64,000 nucleotides of DNA. It comes from an uncultured Salinimicrobium sp. GTDB lineage: Bacteria > Bacteroidota > Bacteroidia > Flavobacteriales > Flavobacteriaceae. This document shows, piece after piece, positions 15,712 to 24,992 of the stretch (positions within the stretch are counted from its first letter, which is position 1; each line of letters begins with the position of its first letter). The notes under the pieces were generated by a model. It was not told the DNA's origin. It worked only from the letters and a program-made list of their open reading frames with translations, and did not search any database. The stretch is taken from contig CAMPKA010000003.1 in assembly GCA_946887075.1 (NCBI GenBank), positions 1 through 64,000 of the forward strand, written 5' to 3'. Position numbers and translations under genes: made by a program.

Positions 15712-17283
15712 TTAAGATATTAGTGGTAGTTTAATTATAAATGTACTTCCTTTTCCTTTTTCGCTTTCCAGGCTGATTTTTCCATGGTGATCGTCAAGGA
15801 TCCGTTTTACATAGGCCAATCCGAGGCCGTGCCCTTTGACATTGTGAATGTCCCCGGTATGTTCCCTGTAGAATTTTTCGAAAACTTTTTTCTGTACCGG
15901 TCTAGTCATACCGGAGCCCTGGTCCCTGATCTTCATCACGATGTAATTCTTTACATTTTCCGTGTATATATCGATTTTTGGATCCGCAGGGGAATATTTT
16001 ATCGCATTGTCAAGAATGTTAACAATAACATTTGTAAAATGAGTCCGGTTGGCAAGAATAAACGATTCCAGGGCCCCAAAATGGGTTTTGATATATCCCT
16101 GCCGATCCTCTATGATCAGTTCAACATGAGTGATGGCCTCCTCAATTAACTCGTTCAGGTCAAGCCGCTCTTTCTTTAAGTCAAGTTCATTTTTCTCCAG
16201 ACGTGAGATGCGCAAGACATTTTCCACCTGGGCATGCATCCGTTTATTTTCATCACGGATCATTTGATGATAATGTTCCACTTTAGCCGGATCATGCATA
16301 ACCTTCGGGTTTTTTATCGCATCAAGTGCCAGGTTTATGGTGGCGATGGGAGTTTTGAATTCGTGGGTCATATTATTGATGAAATCCGTTTTGATCTCCG
16401 ATATCTGCCGCTGTCTTATCAACTGGGATAAAGCACTTGAATAAGCGACCACTATGATGAGCGTGAAAATGATCGATAAAGCCGCCATCAGGGTAATCGA
16501 AGAAAGTACCACCTGCTTTTTTTCCGTGAAATTCACAAAAAGTTGATAGTCATTCGTACCCGAATCATTGGAGAACAGGGGCACCCTGTAGGTGGTTGTT
16601 GCATCCAGTTCAAAATCTTCCGAGCGAACCTTGGTCGCAAGACCATTTCCGTAAACCCCGTATTCGAAAGAGGTGTTCAAGCCTCTGTTCTTTAGCTCCT
16701 CCCTGATCAGCTCCTCCAGATATTTCTCGGACACCCTTTCATGGATGGGTTTTTTGCTTGTATACTCACTGACAGTAGATCGTATGAATTCCTTTTCCAC
16801 GTCCTTCATGCGCAAAATCCTGTTAATTCTGCTCGATTTCCCTAGCGAATTGCCCCTGAGGCTATCTTTTTTCACCAGGTCGGACACTTTTGTGTTAACC
16901 AACTTTTTGAGATGCACCGTATCCAGAGAGGCATCAAGAAAAGCTGTTGACAATTTATAATCCTCCTCGATCAGCCCCTGAGAATAAACATATAATTCAT
17001 TCGAGAATTCATCACGCTGCACCTGAAAAACCTCACTTATGATCGTACTGTCCGGCTGGACCCCCATACTATCAACAAGATCCTGCATCGCGAAATAGTA
17101 GGTCTCCAGTTCGTTGTTTTCTATTTCCGTGGCTACCTTCCTGAGCAGCTGTTTTACGTTGAAGGAAAACTGTTCTTCTTTACTCTCAACTGTGTTTTTT
17201 ATCCAAAATCCCTGAACAAATATGATTCCTATTAATGAGAGGCTCATGAGAACCACCAAAAGAAAAAATATCTTTTTGTTCAT
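15712..17283 (-). CDS. Sensor histidine kinase (RprX-like)
   Basis: A 523-residue membrane sensor kinase. TM1 is at residues 5-27, a periplasmic sensor of about 230 residues follows, TM2 lies near 262-288. The dimerisation/phosphoacceptor H-box is INNMTHEFKTPIATINLALD (His near 312); the ATPase domain has NILDNAIKYSP (N-box), KIRDQGSGM (G1) and KGHGLGLAYVK (G2). The signal is unknown. A -7 box (TACTTTTG) lies only 4 nt upstream of the ATG, preceded by an inverted repeat and an 11-bp-spaced direct repeat that could be a site for its own regulator. The response regulator follows immediately. Confidence 0.92.
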   Translation of the reverse strand: MNKKIFFLLVVLMSLSLIGIIFVQGFWIKNTVESKEEQFSFNVKQLLRKVATEIENNELETYYFAMQDLVDSMGVQPDSTIISEVFQVQRDEFSNELYVYSQGLIEEDYKLSTAFLDASLDTVHLKKLVNTKVSDLVKKDSLRGNSLGKSSRINRILRMKDVEKEFIRSTVSEYTSKKPIHERVSEKYLEELIREELKNRGLNTSFEYGVYGNGLATKVRSEDFELDATTTYRVPLFSNDSGTNDYQLFVNFTEKKQVVLSSITLMAALSIIFTLIIVVAYSSALSQLIRQRQISEIKTDFINNMTHEFKTPIATINLALDAIKNPKVMHDPAKVEHYHQMIRDENKRMHAQVENVLRISRLEKNELDLKKERLDLNELIEEAITHVELIIEDRQGYIKTHFGALESFILANRTHFTNVIVNILDNAIKYSPADPKIDIYTENVKNYIVMKIRDQGSGMTRPVQKKVFEKFYREHTGDIHNVKGHGLGLAYVKRILDDHHGKISLESEKGKGSTFIIKLPLIS

Positions 17284-17287
17284 ATCT

Positions 17288-17295
17288 CAAAAGTA
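17288..17295 (-). promoter_or_regulatory. -7 promoter box TACTTTTG for the kinase operon
   Basis: Minus-strand TACTTTTG, 4 nt upstream of the ATG at 17283; no TTG at the -33 distance, consistent with an activator-dependent promoter. Confidence 0.5.
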
Positions 17296-17300
17296 TGATT

Positions 17301-17338
17301 TTAACATTTAGTCTTATAGCCATTTAACCAAATGTTAA
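17301..17338. promoter_or_regulatory. Inverted repeat TTAACATTT / AAATGTTAA upstream of kinase
   Basis: A perfect 9-bp inverted repeat (arms 17301-17309 and 17330-17338, 20-bp spacer). On the minus strand the distal arm TTAACATTT is followed 11 bp later by TTAAATGG, the direct-repeat spacing typical of OmpR/PhoB-type operators. Location just upstream of the -7 box suggests autoregulation; inference only. Confidence 0.35.
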
Positions 17339-17355
17339 CAAGGAAAACCGCGGTT

Positions 17356-17940
17356 TTATGCGCTCTTGAGAAGGATTTGATGAAGTCGTTCAACCGCTTT
17401 CTGAGTATGCTCGAGATCATCATTTTCAATAACAAAATCGGCCAATTTGACCTTTTCCTGATCTGTCCACTGATGGTTCATTCGGGCCTGAATTTCCTCA
17501 AGGGTGGACTGATCTCTTTTCTGAAGTCTTTGTATCTTTTTATCTAAAGGAGCCGTTATGAGTAGGTTAAAATCACACTTGCGATAGGCCCCTTTTTCAA
17601 AAAGAATGGCTGCCTCATAGACTACATAATGACTCCTCTGCTGCTTTTTCCAGTTTTCAAATGATGAAGCCACTGCCGGATGTACGATTCGGTTCAGTTC
17701 CTCGAGAAGTTTCTTATCTGCGAAGACCCGCGCTGCGACAGCCTTTCTGTTCAGGGTACCGTGTTGGTATACCTCAGGACCAAAAAGTTTTACCACCGCT
17801 TTCTTAACATTGTCAGAGGTATTTAAAAGGTGTTGCCCTGCCTCATCCGCAATAAAAACAGGAATACCCAGCTTTTTGAAAATGGCTGCAACGGTCGTCT
17901 TACCACTTCCCATACCACCAGTGAGCCCGAGTACCATCAT
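17356..17940 (-). CDS. coaE: Dephospho-CoA kinase
   Basis: A 194-residue P-loop kinase performing the last step of coenzyme A synthesis (phosphorylation of the ribose 3'-OH of dephospho-CoA). The Walker A motif GLTGGMGSGKTTVAAIF is at residues 5-21; IFIADEAGQHLL-like DADxxxH region lies near 30-38 (here IADEAGQ), and the RIVHPAVASSF and EAAILFEKGAYRKCD blocks are typical, with QRLQKRDQST as lid. The ATG overlaps the ybbR stop (ATGA), showing translational coupling. A perfect palindrome AAAACCGCGGTTTT spans its stop codon region (17344-17357). Confidence 0.94.
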   Translation of the reverse strand: MMVLGLTGGMGSGKTTVAAIFKKLGIPVFIADEAGQHLLNTSDNVKKAVVKLFGPEVYQHGTLNRKAVAARVFADKKLLEELNRIVHPAVASSFENWKKQQRSHYVVYEAAILFEKGAYRKCDFNLLITAPLDKKIQRLQKRDQSTLEEIQARMNHQWTDQEKVKLADFVIENDDLEHTQKAVERLHQILLKSA

Positions 17941-18893
17941 TTTTTTATTACGAATTGGATCTTTTTCTCGTTCAGCCGGATATTGGAGGTGAATTCCGGT
18001 TTCTTTACCACCTTGGGGATCAGAAAATCCTGGTTAGCCCCGGCTTCCCCGAAATCTGCAACGACACTAAAATCCGAAGCGGAAACCTTGTTGTAATTCT
18101 CGAGATTCACCTGGTAAAAGAGGAGAACTTCTTTTGGAAAGATAACCAGGTTCATTCCTTCAGGCACGTTTGTCACCTCAATAGGAACAGTAACCTTACC
18201 CTCGGTGGACTTCTCCACGTCGAGCTGGTAAGCCACCTCATTCTGATAAACCGAAATCCCATTAAGATGGGCGGTATCGATACTTATTATTCCCTGGGCA
18301 TCCTGGCTGAGCTTTTTTAGAGCCAGAGGGGTTGTGGACAGGGAAGAAATGGTATCAAGGATCTCCTGGGGACCACTGACCATCACCGAGTCGGGTTTTA
18401 TTTCTACCTGTCCTGGTGAAGAAAAACCCACTGCATATTCAATATTGGCATTGACCAGAACAGGTAGCTTTTTTTCCGCTTTTTTATTATAATTTATTAC
18501 AAGAGCATCCTTAAGAAACTGGTTCTCTTCAAAATCAATATCCAGTTGGGCCAGAATATCCGACCTGTTTTCGTCAATGACGTAGTAAAGCTTCCCGTTT
18601 CTTTCCGCAGCCTTGCTAACATCGACCTTAAAAGTAGGCGGAAACAGCGAAAACCAGGCGATGGTAAAGCCATTCTCCTCCATCTTTAATTTGATCTCCC
18701 TGGGATTTTCCGGCGAAAGCAGCTTATCAGGAGGCACGTTGATATACCGAACCGGAATAGTGACGATTTCATTGTACTGCTTGGAAAACTGCACAAAAAC
18801 CCAGATGATCACGGCAAAAAAAAGGAAGAATAGAAAAGTGTTGATATTTCCTCTTCTGATCCTCTGCTGTTTAATTTTTCGTAGAACTGTCAT
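17937..18893 (-). CDS. YbbR-like domain protein
   Basis: A 318-residue protein with one N-terminal transmembrane helix (LFFLFFAVIIWVFVQFS, residues 20-37) and an extracytoplasmic part containing YbbR-type beta domains, recognised by TIPVRYINVPPDKL near 45-58 and VSGPQEILDTISSLSTTPL near 170-188. The family is of uncertain function; in Firmicutes the homologous CdaR modulates the diadenylate cyclase CdaA, but no cyclase gene is present here. It overlaps both neighbours (GT2 by 23 bases, coaE by 4), forming a tight three-gene unit. Confidence 0.85.
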   Translation of the reverse strand: MTVLRKIKQQRIRRGNINTFLFFLFFAVIIWVFVQFSKQYNEIVTIPVRYINVPPDKLLSPENPREIKLKMEENGFTIAWFSLFPPTFKVDVSKAAERNGKLYYVIDENRSDILAQLDIDFEENQFLKDALVINYNKKAEKKLPVLVNANIEYAVGFSSPGQVEIKPDSVMVSGPQEILDTISSLSTTPLALKKLSQDAQGIISIDTAHLNGISVYQNEVAYQLDVEKSTEGKVTVPIEVTNVPEGMNLVIFPKEVLLFYQVNLENYNKVSASDFSVVADFGEAGANQDFLIPKVVKKPEFTSNIRLNEKKIQFVIKK

Positions 18894-19887
18894 AGAATAA
18901 CTGTGGAAAAGTCCGTCTGGGATCCTGATTTAATATCCTAAGATAGTACGTTGCTCTCCAGAAACCAAACCCGTATCCGAAAAATTGGATCAGGGCAGCC
19001 GCCATGGAACATCCTGCTACCTTTGGGTCCCCAGTAGTACGGAGGCAGTCGGCAAAAAGAAGAAGCAAATAGCACAGGTATAGCCCGATGGGAATCCAGA
19101 TTCCGAAGAATAACATGATCAGAGATATGATCAAACCAGCGCAAAAAAGTAGGGGAAACCAGAAGGTTATCTTTGCTGATGTTGGGTGCCACCGATTTAG
19201 AATCACCCGGACACGACCGAATTTTTCGACTTGACTAAAGAAACTTCTCCAGGTGATGCGACGCTTATGATACACCACCGCACGATCAAAAAGAACCGTT
19301 TTAAAACCTTTTTCCTGCAGGCGTAAGGCCAGATCAGGATCCTCTCCCGGATGAATTGTGCCAAACCCCCCGGTTGCTTCAAAGGCCGCTCTGGAAAGGC
19401 CCATATTAAAGCTTCTCGGTTGAAAACCGCCTACCTTCCTCCTGCCCCCTCTTATCCCGCCGGTAGTCAGAAACGAGGTCATCGTGTAGTTGATCGCTTT
19501 TTGGACTGTGGTAAAATCATCGTGGGCAGTATCCGGGCCACCGAAACAATCGACGAATTCATGACGGAGACTGGCATCCACCTTTTTAAGGTAATCCGGT
19601 GGAAGAATGACATCGGAGTCCAGAATTAGGAAATAATTTCCCTGGGCGCGTAACATACCGTAATTGCGAGAGCTACCCGGACCAGAATTGGACTTTTGTA
19701 GATAGGATATCCAGAGTCTGGAAGAAAAATGGCTGACGACCTCTCTTGCTGGTAAGGTGGAACCATCCTCTACAATCACAACCTCAAAGGGTCGGGAAAA
19801 TCGCAACTCCGACATGCTTTCCAGCAATTCCCTGATCTCATTAGGACGGTTGAAAACCGGGATCACAAAAGAGTAAGTCAAATCCAT
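18871..19887 (-). CDS. Family 2 glycosyltransferase, membrane-associated
   Basis: A 338-residue GT-A glycosyltransferase. SFVIPVFNRPNEIRELL opens the catalytic domain, VVIVEDGST holds the nucleotide-binding Asp, and ILDSDVILPPDYL near residue 92 gives the DxD-type metal site; HPGEDPDLALRLQEKGF near 205 is the catalytic acidic region. Two adjacent hydrophobic helices near residues 252-295 anchor the C-terminus. I start it at 19887 because the upstream 21 codons of the open frame do not belong to the fold. The acceptor sugar or lipid is unknown. It leads the ybbR-coaE unit. Confidence 0.88.
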   Translation of the reverse strand: MDLTYSFVIPVFNRPNEIRELLESMSELRFSRPFEVVIVEDGSTLPAREVVSHFSSRLWISYLQKSNSGPGSSRNYGMLRAQGNYFLILDSDVILPPDYLKKVDASLRHEFVDCFGGPDTAHDDFTTVQKAINYTMTSFLTTGGIRGGRRKVGGFQPRSFNMGLSRAAFEATGGFGTIHPGEDPDLALRLQEKGFKTVLFDRAVVYHKRRITWRSFFSQVEKFGRVRVILNRWHPTSAKITFWFPLLFCAGLIISLIMLFFGIWIPIGLYLCYLLLLFADCLRTTGDPKVAGCSMAAALIQFFGYGFGFWRATYYLRILNQDPRRTFPQLFYDSSTKN

Positions 19888-19903
19888 GGAGCAATATAAG
19901 GCC

Positions 19904-19934
19904 AAAAAAAGATAAAGGCGCCTTAACAGCGCCT
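19904..19934 (-). terminator. Intrinsic terminator after fabI
   Basis: On the minus strand AGGCGC-(7 nt)-GCGCCT is followed by TTATCTTTTTTT. It lies in the 69-base gap between the fabI stop and the GT2 start. Confidence 0.7.
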
Positions 19935-19956
19935 CTGGTTTCTCATGCAATAATAC

Positions 19957-20781
19957 TTATTCTTCCTGCTGTTTTATAAATGCCTCCATGACTTGCTGGC
20001 TGACTCCCATGTTGGAGAATCCCCCATCATTGTACAGGTTTTGAAGCGTAACCCGTTTGGTCAGGTCTGAGAAAAGGGTTACAATATAATTTGCACAATC
20101 CATTCCGGTTGCATTCCCAAGAGGGGACATCTGGTCCGCATAGGCGATGAATCCGTCGAACCCTTTCACTCCCTGTCCTGCAGTTGTCGGGGTAGGAGAC
20201 TGCGAAATGGTGTTGACCCGCACTTTTTTTTCTTTTCCGAAAAAGTATCCGAAACTCCTGGCGATGGATTCAAGATAGGCCTTATTGTCCGCCATATCGT
20301 TGTAATCCGGAAAGACCCTCTGGGCAGCGATATAAGACAAGGCCATAATACTTCCCCATTCGTTCATCGCATCTTTTTTATAGAGGCTCTGCATGGTCTT
20401 GTGGAAGGAAACCGCTGACACATCCCATCCTTTTGTCGTGTAATCGTAATTCATCTCGGTGTAATGATTCCCTTTCCTTACATTGACCGACATTCCGATG
20501 GAATGGAGAACAAAGTCGAGTTTGCCACCCAGGACTTCCATAGCTTTTTCCACCAAATTATCAAGATCCTCCACCTTTGTGGCATCTGCCGGGATGATTT
20601 CAGAACCGGTTTTTTCAGCCAGGTCCTTGATACTTCCCATTCTCATCGCGATGGGTGCATTGGTCAGAACAAAACTCCCTCCTTCTTCGTGAACCCGAAG
20701 TGCGGTTTTCCAGGCTATTGAATTTTCATCAAGAGCTCCAAAGATGATCCCCTTTTTTCCTTTTAGCAGATTGTATGACAT
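19957..20781 (-). CDS. fabI: Enoyl-[acyl-carrier-protein] reductase FabI
   Basis: A 274-residue NADH-dependent enoyl-ACP reductase of the short-chain dehydrogenase superfamily, the last reductive step of fatty-acid elongation. N-terminal KGIIFGALDENSIAW is the FabI variant of the nucleotide-binding loop; HSIGMS near residue 92 and the catalytic Tyr-x6-Lys as DYNDMADNK near 160 are visible, followed by ISQSPTPTTAGQGV, the flexible substrate loop. The C-terminal NLYNDGGFSNMG is typical. It lies 49 bases downstream of recN and ends at a terminator. Confidence 0.95.
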   Translation of the reverse strand: MSYNLLKGKKGIIFGALDENSIAWKTALRVHEEGGSFVLTNAPIAMRMGSIKDLAEKTGSEIIPADATKVEDLDNLVEKAMEVLGGKLDFVLHSIGMSVNVRKGNHYTEMNYDYTTKGWDVSAVSFHKTMQSLYKKDAMNEWGSIMALSYIAAQRVFPDYNDMADNKAYLESIARSFGYFFGKEKKVRVNTISQSPTPTTAGQGVKGFDGFIAYADQMSPLGNATGMDCANYIVTLFSDLTKRVTLQNLYNDGGFSNMGVSQQVMEAFIKQQEE

Positions 20782-20830
20782 GTTGATTCTTTTTGGTTGT
20801 AGATTAAGCTTGTAAAGATAAGAAACATAT

Positions 20831-22483
20831 TTAATTCAACAGGGCCTTGGCATGAGCCACGGCTGAGTCGCTGATATTCTCCCCGCCCAACATAGAAGCG
20901 ATTTCCCGTACCCTTTCCGCGCCTTGAAGCTGCACGATATGAGTACTGGTACTATTCTCGGCCTCTTTTTTAAAGATTCTGAAATGATACTTTCCTTTGC
21001 CCGCAATCTGTGGCAGATGCGTAATGGCAATGACCTGCATACTCTGCCCCATCTTTCTGAGAATCTCCCCCATCCTATTGGCAATTTCTCCGGAAACTCC
21101 CGTATCGATCTCGTCAAAAATGATCGTAGGAAGATTGCTGTAGTTTGTTAGGATGCTCTTCACCGCTAACATGATCCGCGATAGTTCTCCTCCAGAGGCA
21201 GCTTTTCGCAATTCATTAAAATTCCCGCCTTTATTGGCTGAAAATTGCCACGACATGATGTCACTTCCGTTGCTATTGAAGGACTCCTGGACCTCGAGTC
21301 TGATCTTAAGATCAGCATTGGGCATCCCGAGATCGCTGAGGATTTTCTTGACCTCTGTAATAAAAACGGGAAGCACCTTTTTTCTCTCCGAATGAAGCAC
21401 CTCAGCGCGTGTTTTCAGCGATTCTCTCCTTCGATCGAGCTCTGCCTCTGTTGCTTTGATGTCCTCCTCGGCATTCTCCGAAACAGCTACTTTTCTGGAA
21501 AGCTCCTCTGAAATCTGAATCAGTTCGGCAACCGTGGCCACCGAATGCTTCTTCTGAAGGCCGTAAACCATCTGAAGCTTTGCACTGGTCTTCTCCAATT
21601 CATCAGGATCAGCCTCGATTTTCTCCAGTGCAGCTTCCATCTCCATTGCGATATCATCCAGCTCGATATTCAGGCTGTTCAAACGTTCGAATAACTGGCT
21701 GTACTGTGCAGAAATCCCTGAGATTCTTTGCAGGTTATTACGAGCCTCCCGCAGCGTGTTAGCTCCTCCGATATCTTCCTGCTGAATAAGTTGCACAGCG
21801 GATCCAAGTTGCTCCCTGAGTTCTTCGACATTGCTGAGCTCCTCATATCGCTCCTCCAGAAATTCCTGGAGTCCGACCTCCAGCCGTGCCTGTTCCAGTT
21901 CCGTGAGGAGAAATTGATTGTAATCATAATCTTTAGCCGCCTGGGCCTGGGCCTCCCTTATTTCCCGAAGTTTTTTCTGGAGTTCATGAAATTCCCCCAA
22001 CTCCTTCCTGTACTCCAGGAGTCTTTCCTGGTTCGTGGCCAAAGCGTCTACAACCAGAAACTGGAAATCGGATTCTCCCACAACAAGGGTCTCATGCTGG
22101 CTGTGGATATCAATGAGTTTCTCTCCAAGGAGTTGCAGGGAGGAAAGATTCGCAGGAGTATCATTGATGAAAGCGCGCGATTTCCCGGAAGGAAGAATTT
22201 CCCGGCGGATAATGGTTACAGGTTCGAAATCGAGATCTTCCTGGATAAACAACTCCTTGAGGTTATAACCGGAAATTTCGAAGGTGCCTTCAATGACACA
22301 TTTTTTTGATGGATCTCTGATCACGCTGAAATCCGCTCTTTTTCCGAGCAGAAGGGACAGCGCGCCCAGCATGATGGATTTCCCGGCCCCGGTTTCACCA
22401 GTGATCGTGGTGAAACCGGTCTGCAGATTCATCTGGATATCCTCGATCAGCGCATAATTCTTTATGGAAAGCGTGGTTAGCAA
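20831..22483 (-). CDS. recN: DNA repair protein RecN
   Basis: A 550-residue SMC-like ATPase for double-strand-break repair. Walker A is GETGAGKSIMLGAL near residues 30-43; two coiled-coil arms occupy roughly 150-380; the signature SGGELSRIMLAVKS and Walker B TIIFDEIDTGVSGEIA lie near 430-470; ITHLPQIAGKG is the switch region. Start is TTG at 22483, the first codon of LTTLSIKNYALIED, the conserved RecN N-terminus. It follows the PorD-like gene by 75 bases in the bamD-rpoZ-coaBC-porD-recN order. Confidence 0.95.
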   Translation of the reverse strand: MLTTLSIKNYALIEDIQMNLQTGFTTITGETGAGKSIMLGALSLLLGKRADFSVIRDPSKKCVIEGTFEISGYNLKELFIQEDLDFEPVTIIRREILPSGKSRAFINDTPANLSSLQLLGEKLIDIHSQHETLVVGESDFQFLVVDALATNQERLLEYRKELGEFHELQKKLREIREAQAQAAKDYDYNQFLLTELEQARLEVGLQEFLEERYEELSNVEELREQLGSAVQLIQQEDIGGANTLREARNNLQRISGISAQYSQLFERLNSLNIELDDIAMEMEAALEKIEADPDELEKTSAKLQMVYGLQKKHSVATVAELIQISEELSRKVAVSENAEEDIKATEAELDRRRESLKTRAEVLHSERKKVLPVFITEVKKILSDLGMPNADLKIRLEVQESFNSNGSDIMSWQFSANKGGNFNELRKAASGGELSRIMLAVKSILTNYSNLPTIIFDEIDTGVSGEIANRMGEILRKMGQSMQVIAITHLPQIAGKGKYHFRIFKKEAENSTSTHIVQLQGAERVREIASMLGGENISDSAVAHAKALLN

Positions 22484-22558
22484 GTGCCTGGAAATTTGGT
22501 TAAATATACGTGAGAATTATTTCGAAATCAAGATCCCTTCTACAGTATTGAAGTATCC

Positions 22559-23458
22559 TCAGTAACGGATATTGCTCCAGTTTTCGGAAAAGGTGGGCGC
22601 CATATCATGAAGAGCCTCAACCACCTTGCTGGTTTCAACCCGCGGACCTCCGCTAAAGATTTGTTCGATCTCATCTGCCTTGGCATCGAAAAAAGTGCGC
22701 ACGAGCAATGAGTTCGGCCTCGCCGAATTCATCTTGTCCAGTAGGAGAATGGCCTCAGCAACACCTTTCTTCCCACTTTCCGGGGACATGTGCATCAGAT
22801 CTAGACCCCTCCGGTGATAGTTGTACAGAGCTTTCCTGAATTCAGAATAGGAACTAGAGAGCAGATCAGAATTCAGTTGAAACCGGGAACTGCTGCCATC
22901 CGTCACCCTCCAGCCCGGGTGGCTGCTTTGCTGCGCAGTACTGACAATCCTATTGGCCTCCTCATAATACTCCGTCCCCCCCATTTCCTCAAAAGTATCG
23001 GCATCCAACCCAAGAATGGTATACACGTAAAAGCTGATTACCGAAACCAGGTTGGATTCGAACTCACTCGGATTGTAATCAAGCGGGGCATATTCGCTGT
23101 AGTCAAATGTGAAATTTTCATCATTGAAATTGAATACCGGGGTGATCATGGTGGAGCCGAATACCGGTCGTGAAGCCTGTACCTGAAGGGTGCCGGAAAA
23201 AGTATTGCCCTGGTGGGAACTTATATTGATAAAGAAACTGCAATTGATTCTTTCATAGGGAAGAAATTCCCGGTCCGTCCAACGATTCTGGTTGATGAAC
23301 TCCTGGAGGGAGTTCTGGAGGTTTCGAAAAACACTCAAGCTGCTGTTCCCGGTCTGATCTGCATTAACAATTACCTGGCTGTTGAGTTCCTGAGCGGTCA
23401 GGCCCGTGGTCACGAACAGGAAAACAAAGGCAGACAGAATCACTCGGCATCTATACAT
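22559..23458 (-). CDS. DUF4835 / PorD-like type IX secretion protein
   Basis: A 299-residue exported protein: signal peptide to about residue 22 (TTGLTAQ), then the DUF4835 opening ELNSQVIVNADQTGNS, LQNSLQEFINQNRWT near 47 and the block YAPLDYNPSEFESNLVSVIS near 112. I recall this family as PorD, a component linked to type IX secretion, which would fit the HYR protein encoded elsewhere in the window; the evidence in sequence is family similarity only. It starts inside the end of coaBC (8-base overlap). No catalytic motif seen. Confidence 0.8.
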   Translation of the reverse strand: MYRCRVILSAFVFLFVTTGLTAQELNSQVIVNADQTGNSSLSVFRNLQNSLQEFINQNRWTDREFLPYERINCSFFINISSHQGNTFSGTLQVQASRPVFGSTMITPVFNFNDENFTFDYSEYAPLDYNPSEFESNLVSVISFYVYTILGLDADTFEEMGGTEYYEEANRIVSTAQQSSHPGWRVTDGSSSRFQLNSDLLSSSYSEFRKALYNYHRRGLDLMHMSPESGKKGVAEAILLLDKMNSARPNSLLVRTFFDAKADEIEQIFSGGPRVETSKVVEALHDMAPTFSENWSNIRY

Positions 23459-24662
23459 GAAACAACAGTTTTAATTCTTCAATGATATCGCAGGCGATTT
23501 CTTTTTTAGATTTTAAACCTATCTTTTTGGAACGCCCATCCCGATAAAGAATCTCGACCTGATTGGTGTCCCAACCGAATCCTGCCCCGCTGTCCCTTAA
23601 CGAGTTAAGTACGATAAAATTGAGGTTTTTTCTTTCCAGTTTTAAACGTGCGTTCTCATGTTCCTGATCGGTCTCCAGAGCAAAGCCTACCAATATCTGG
23701 TTCTTCCTCCGAGTGCCTAGGGTGGCCAGGATATCCGGATTTCTCTGTAGCGCTATCTGCATCTGCTCTCCGGTTTTCTTGATCTTGGTGGGGCTACTAT
23801 GGATCGGCCTATAATCCGACACAGCTGCCGCTGCGATTACAGCGTCAGCACTATCAAAGTGCTGTAACACCTCCTCTAACATCTGCTGTGCAGTCTCTAC
23901 ATGAATAATCTTCAGGTCTCCGTCCGGAACCTGTATCTGAGTTGGACCCAATACAAGGATAACCTCGGCTCCAAGTTCTGCTGCAGCTGTGGCCAAGGCC
24001 AACCCCATTTTGCCGCTCGACCTGTTTCCGATATAACGGACCGGATCAATAGGTTCGTATGTAGGTCCAGCTGTAATAAGAATCTTTTTTCCCTTTAAGG
24101 CCAGGTGAGCGGAGAAATGCTCCTGAATGGCCGAAAGAATCTTTTCTGGCTCTGCCATTCTTCCTTCCCCGGTGAGGCCACTTGCCAACTCCCCTGTTTC
24201 GGCTGGAATCATGACATTCCCATAGGCCTGTAATTTTTCGAAACTATGGCGGGTGGAGGGATGTCGGAACATGTCCAGATCCATTGCGGGGGCAAAAAAG
24301 ACAGGACATTTGGCTGAAAGATAGGTTGCCAGAAGGAAATTATCACTGTTCCCGGATACCATTTTGGAAAGCGTATTAGCAGTTGCCGGGGCAATGATCA
24401 TTAGGTCCGCCCAGAGTGCCAGGTTCACATGATGGTTCCATGCCGTTTTGTGTTCCTCCTCTTTTGTGAAAGAGGTGATCACCTCATTTTTTGAAAGTGC
24501 AGCAAGCGTAAGGGGGGTGACGAAATCCACAGCAGCCGGAGTCATGACTACCCGGACATCCGCTCCCTCCTTTTTCAGGAGCCGGATAAGGAAAGGAATT
24601 TTATAAGCGGCAATGCCAGCAGTGATGCCCAGCAGAATATTTTTGCCGCTCAGTACTGACAT
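23451..24662 (-). CDS. coaBC: Bifunctional CoaBC
   Basis: A 403-residue two-domain enzyme: phosphopantothenoylcysteine decarboxylase (N-terminal) and phosphopantothenate-cysteine ligase (C-terminal), together two steps of coenzyme A synthesis. The flavin-binding opening LLGITAGIAAYK is at residues 11-22, NHHVNLALWADLMIIAPATA near 76-95 contains the catalytic His, and GLTGEGRMAEPEKI near 163 the substrate flap. The ligase domain starts KKILITAGPTYEPIDPVRYI near 190 with NRSSGKMG. It is encoded immediately after rpoZ with no gap. Confidence 0.95.
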   Translation of the reverse strand: MSVLSGKNILLGITAGIAAYKIPFLIRLLKKEGADVRVVMTPAAVDFVTPLTLAALSKNEVITSFTKEEEHKTAWNHHVNLALWADLMIIAPATANTLSKMVSGNSDNFLLATYLSAKCPVFFAPAMDLDMFRHPSTRHSFEKLQAYGNVMIPAETGELASGLTGEGRMAEPEKILSAIQEHFSAHLALKGKKILITAGPTYEPIDPVRYIGNRSSGKMGLALATAAAELGAEVILVLGPTQIQVPDGDLKIIHVETAQQMLEEVLQHFDSADAVIAAAAVSDYRPIHSSPTKIKKTGEQMQIALQRNPDILATLGTRRKNQILVGFALETDQEHENARLKLERKNLNFIVLNSLRDSGAGFGWDTNQVEILYRDGRSKKIGLKSKKEIACDIIEELKLLFHV

Positions 24663-24992
24663 TTACTTCTCCTGACTTTTGGTATTGCGGTAGTATATCC
24701 TGTCTTCGAGCCATTCCTGAACTGCAAGGGCATGCGGCTTTGGAAGCTTTTCATAGAACTTTGAAACCTCGATCTGCTCCTTGTTTTCGAAGATCTCATC
24801 AAGGCTGTCGTTATAGGTAGCGAACTCATCGAGCTTCTCCAGCAACTCCTTTTTGATCTCTGAGTTTATCTGGCTTGCGCGTTTGGATATGATCGAAATG
24901 GCCTCGTAGATATTATTGGTAGGAGCATCGATTTCGTTCTTATCAAGAGTCACGGTATTTACCGGGGCACTCGTTTTCTTTAGATCAATCAT
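24663..24992 (-). CDS. rpoZ: RNA polymerase omega subunit (Bacteroidota type)
   Basis: A 109-residue protein with the flavobacterial omega arrangement: DAPTNNIYEAISIISKRASQ near residues 23-42 is the omega core helix region (usually ...NxYExVxIxxKRAxQ), followed by EIKKELLEKLDEF and the C-terminal extension with QEWLEDRIYYRN. Omega assists assembly of the beta' subunit. It overlaps the bamD stop by 4 bases and abuts coaBC; this order (bamD-rpoZ-coaBC) is well conserved in the phylum. Confidence 0.9.
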   Translation of the reverse strand: MIDLKKTSAPVNTVTLDKNEIDAPTNNIYEAISIISKRASQINSEIKKELLEKLDEFATYNDSLDEIFENKEQIEVSKFYEKLPKPHALAVQEWLEDRIYYRNTKSQEK

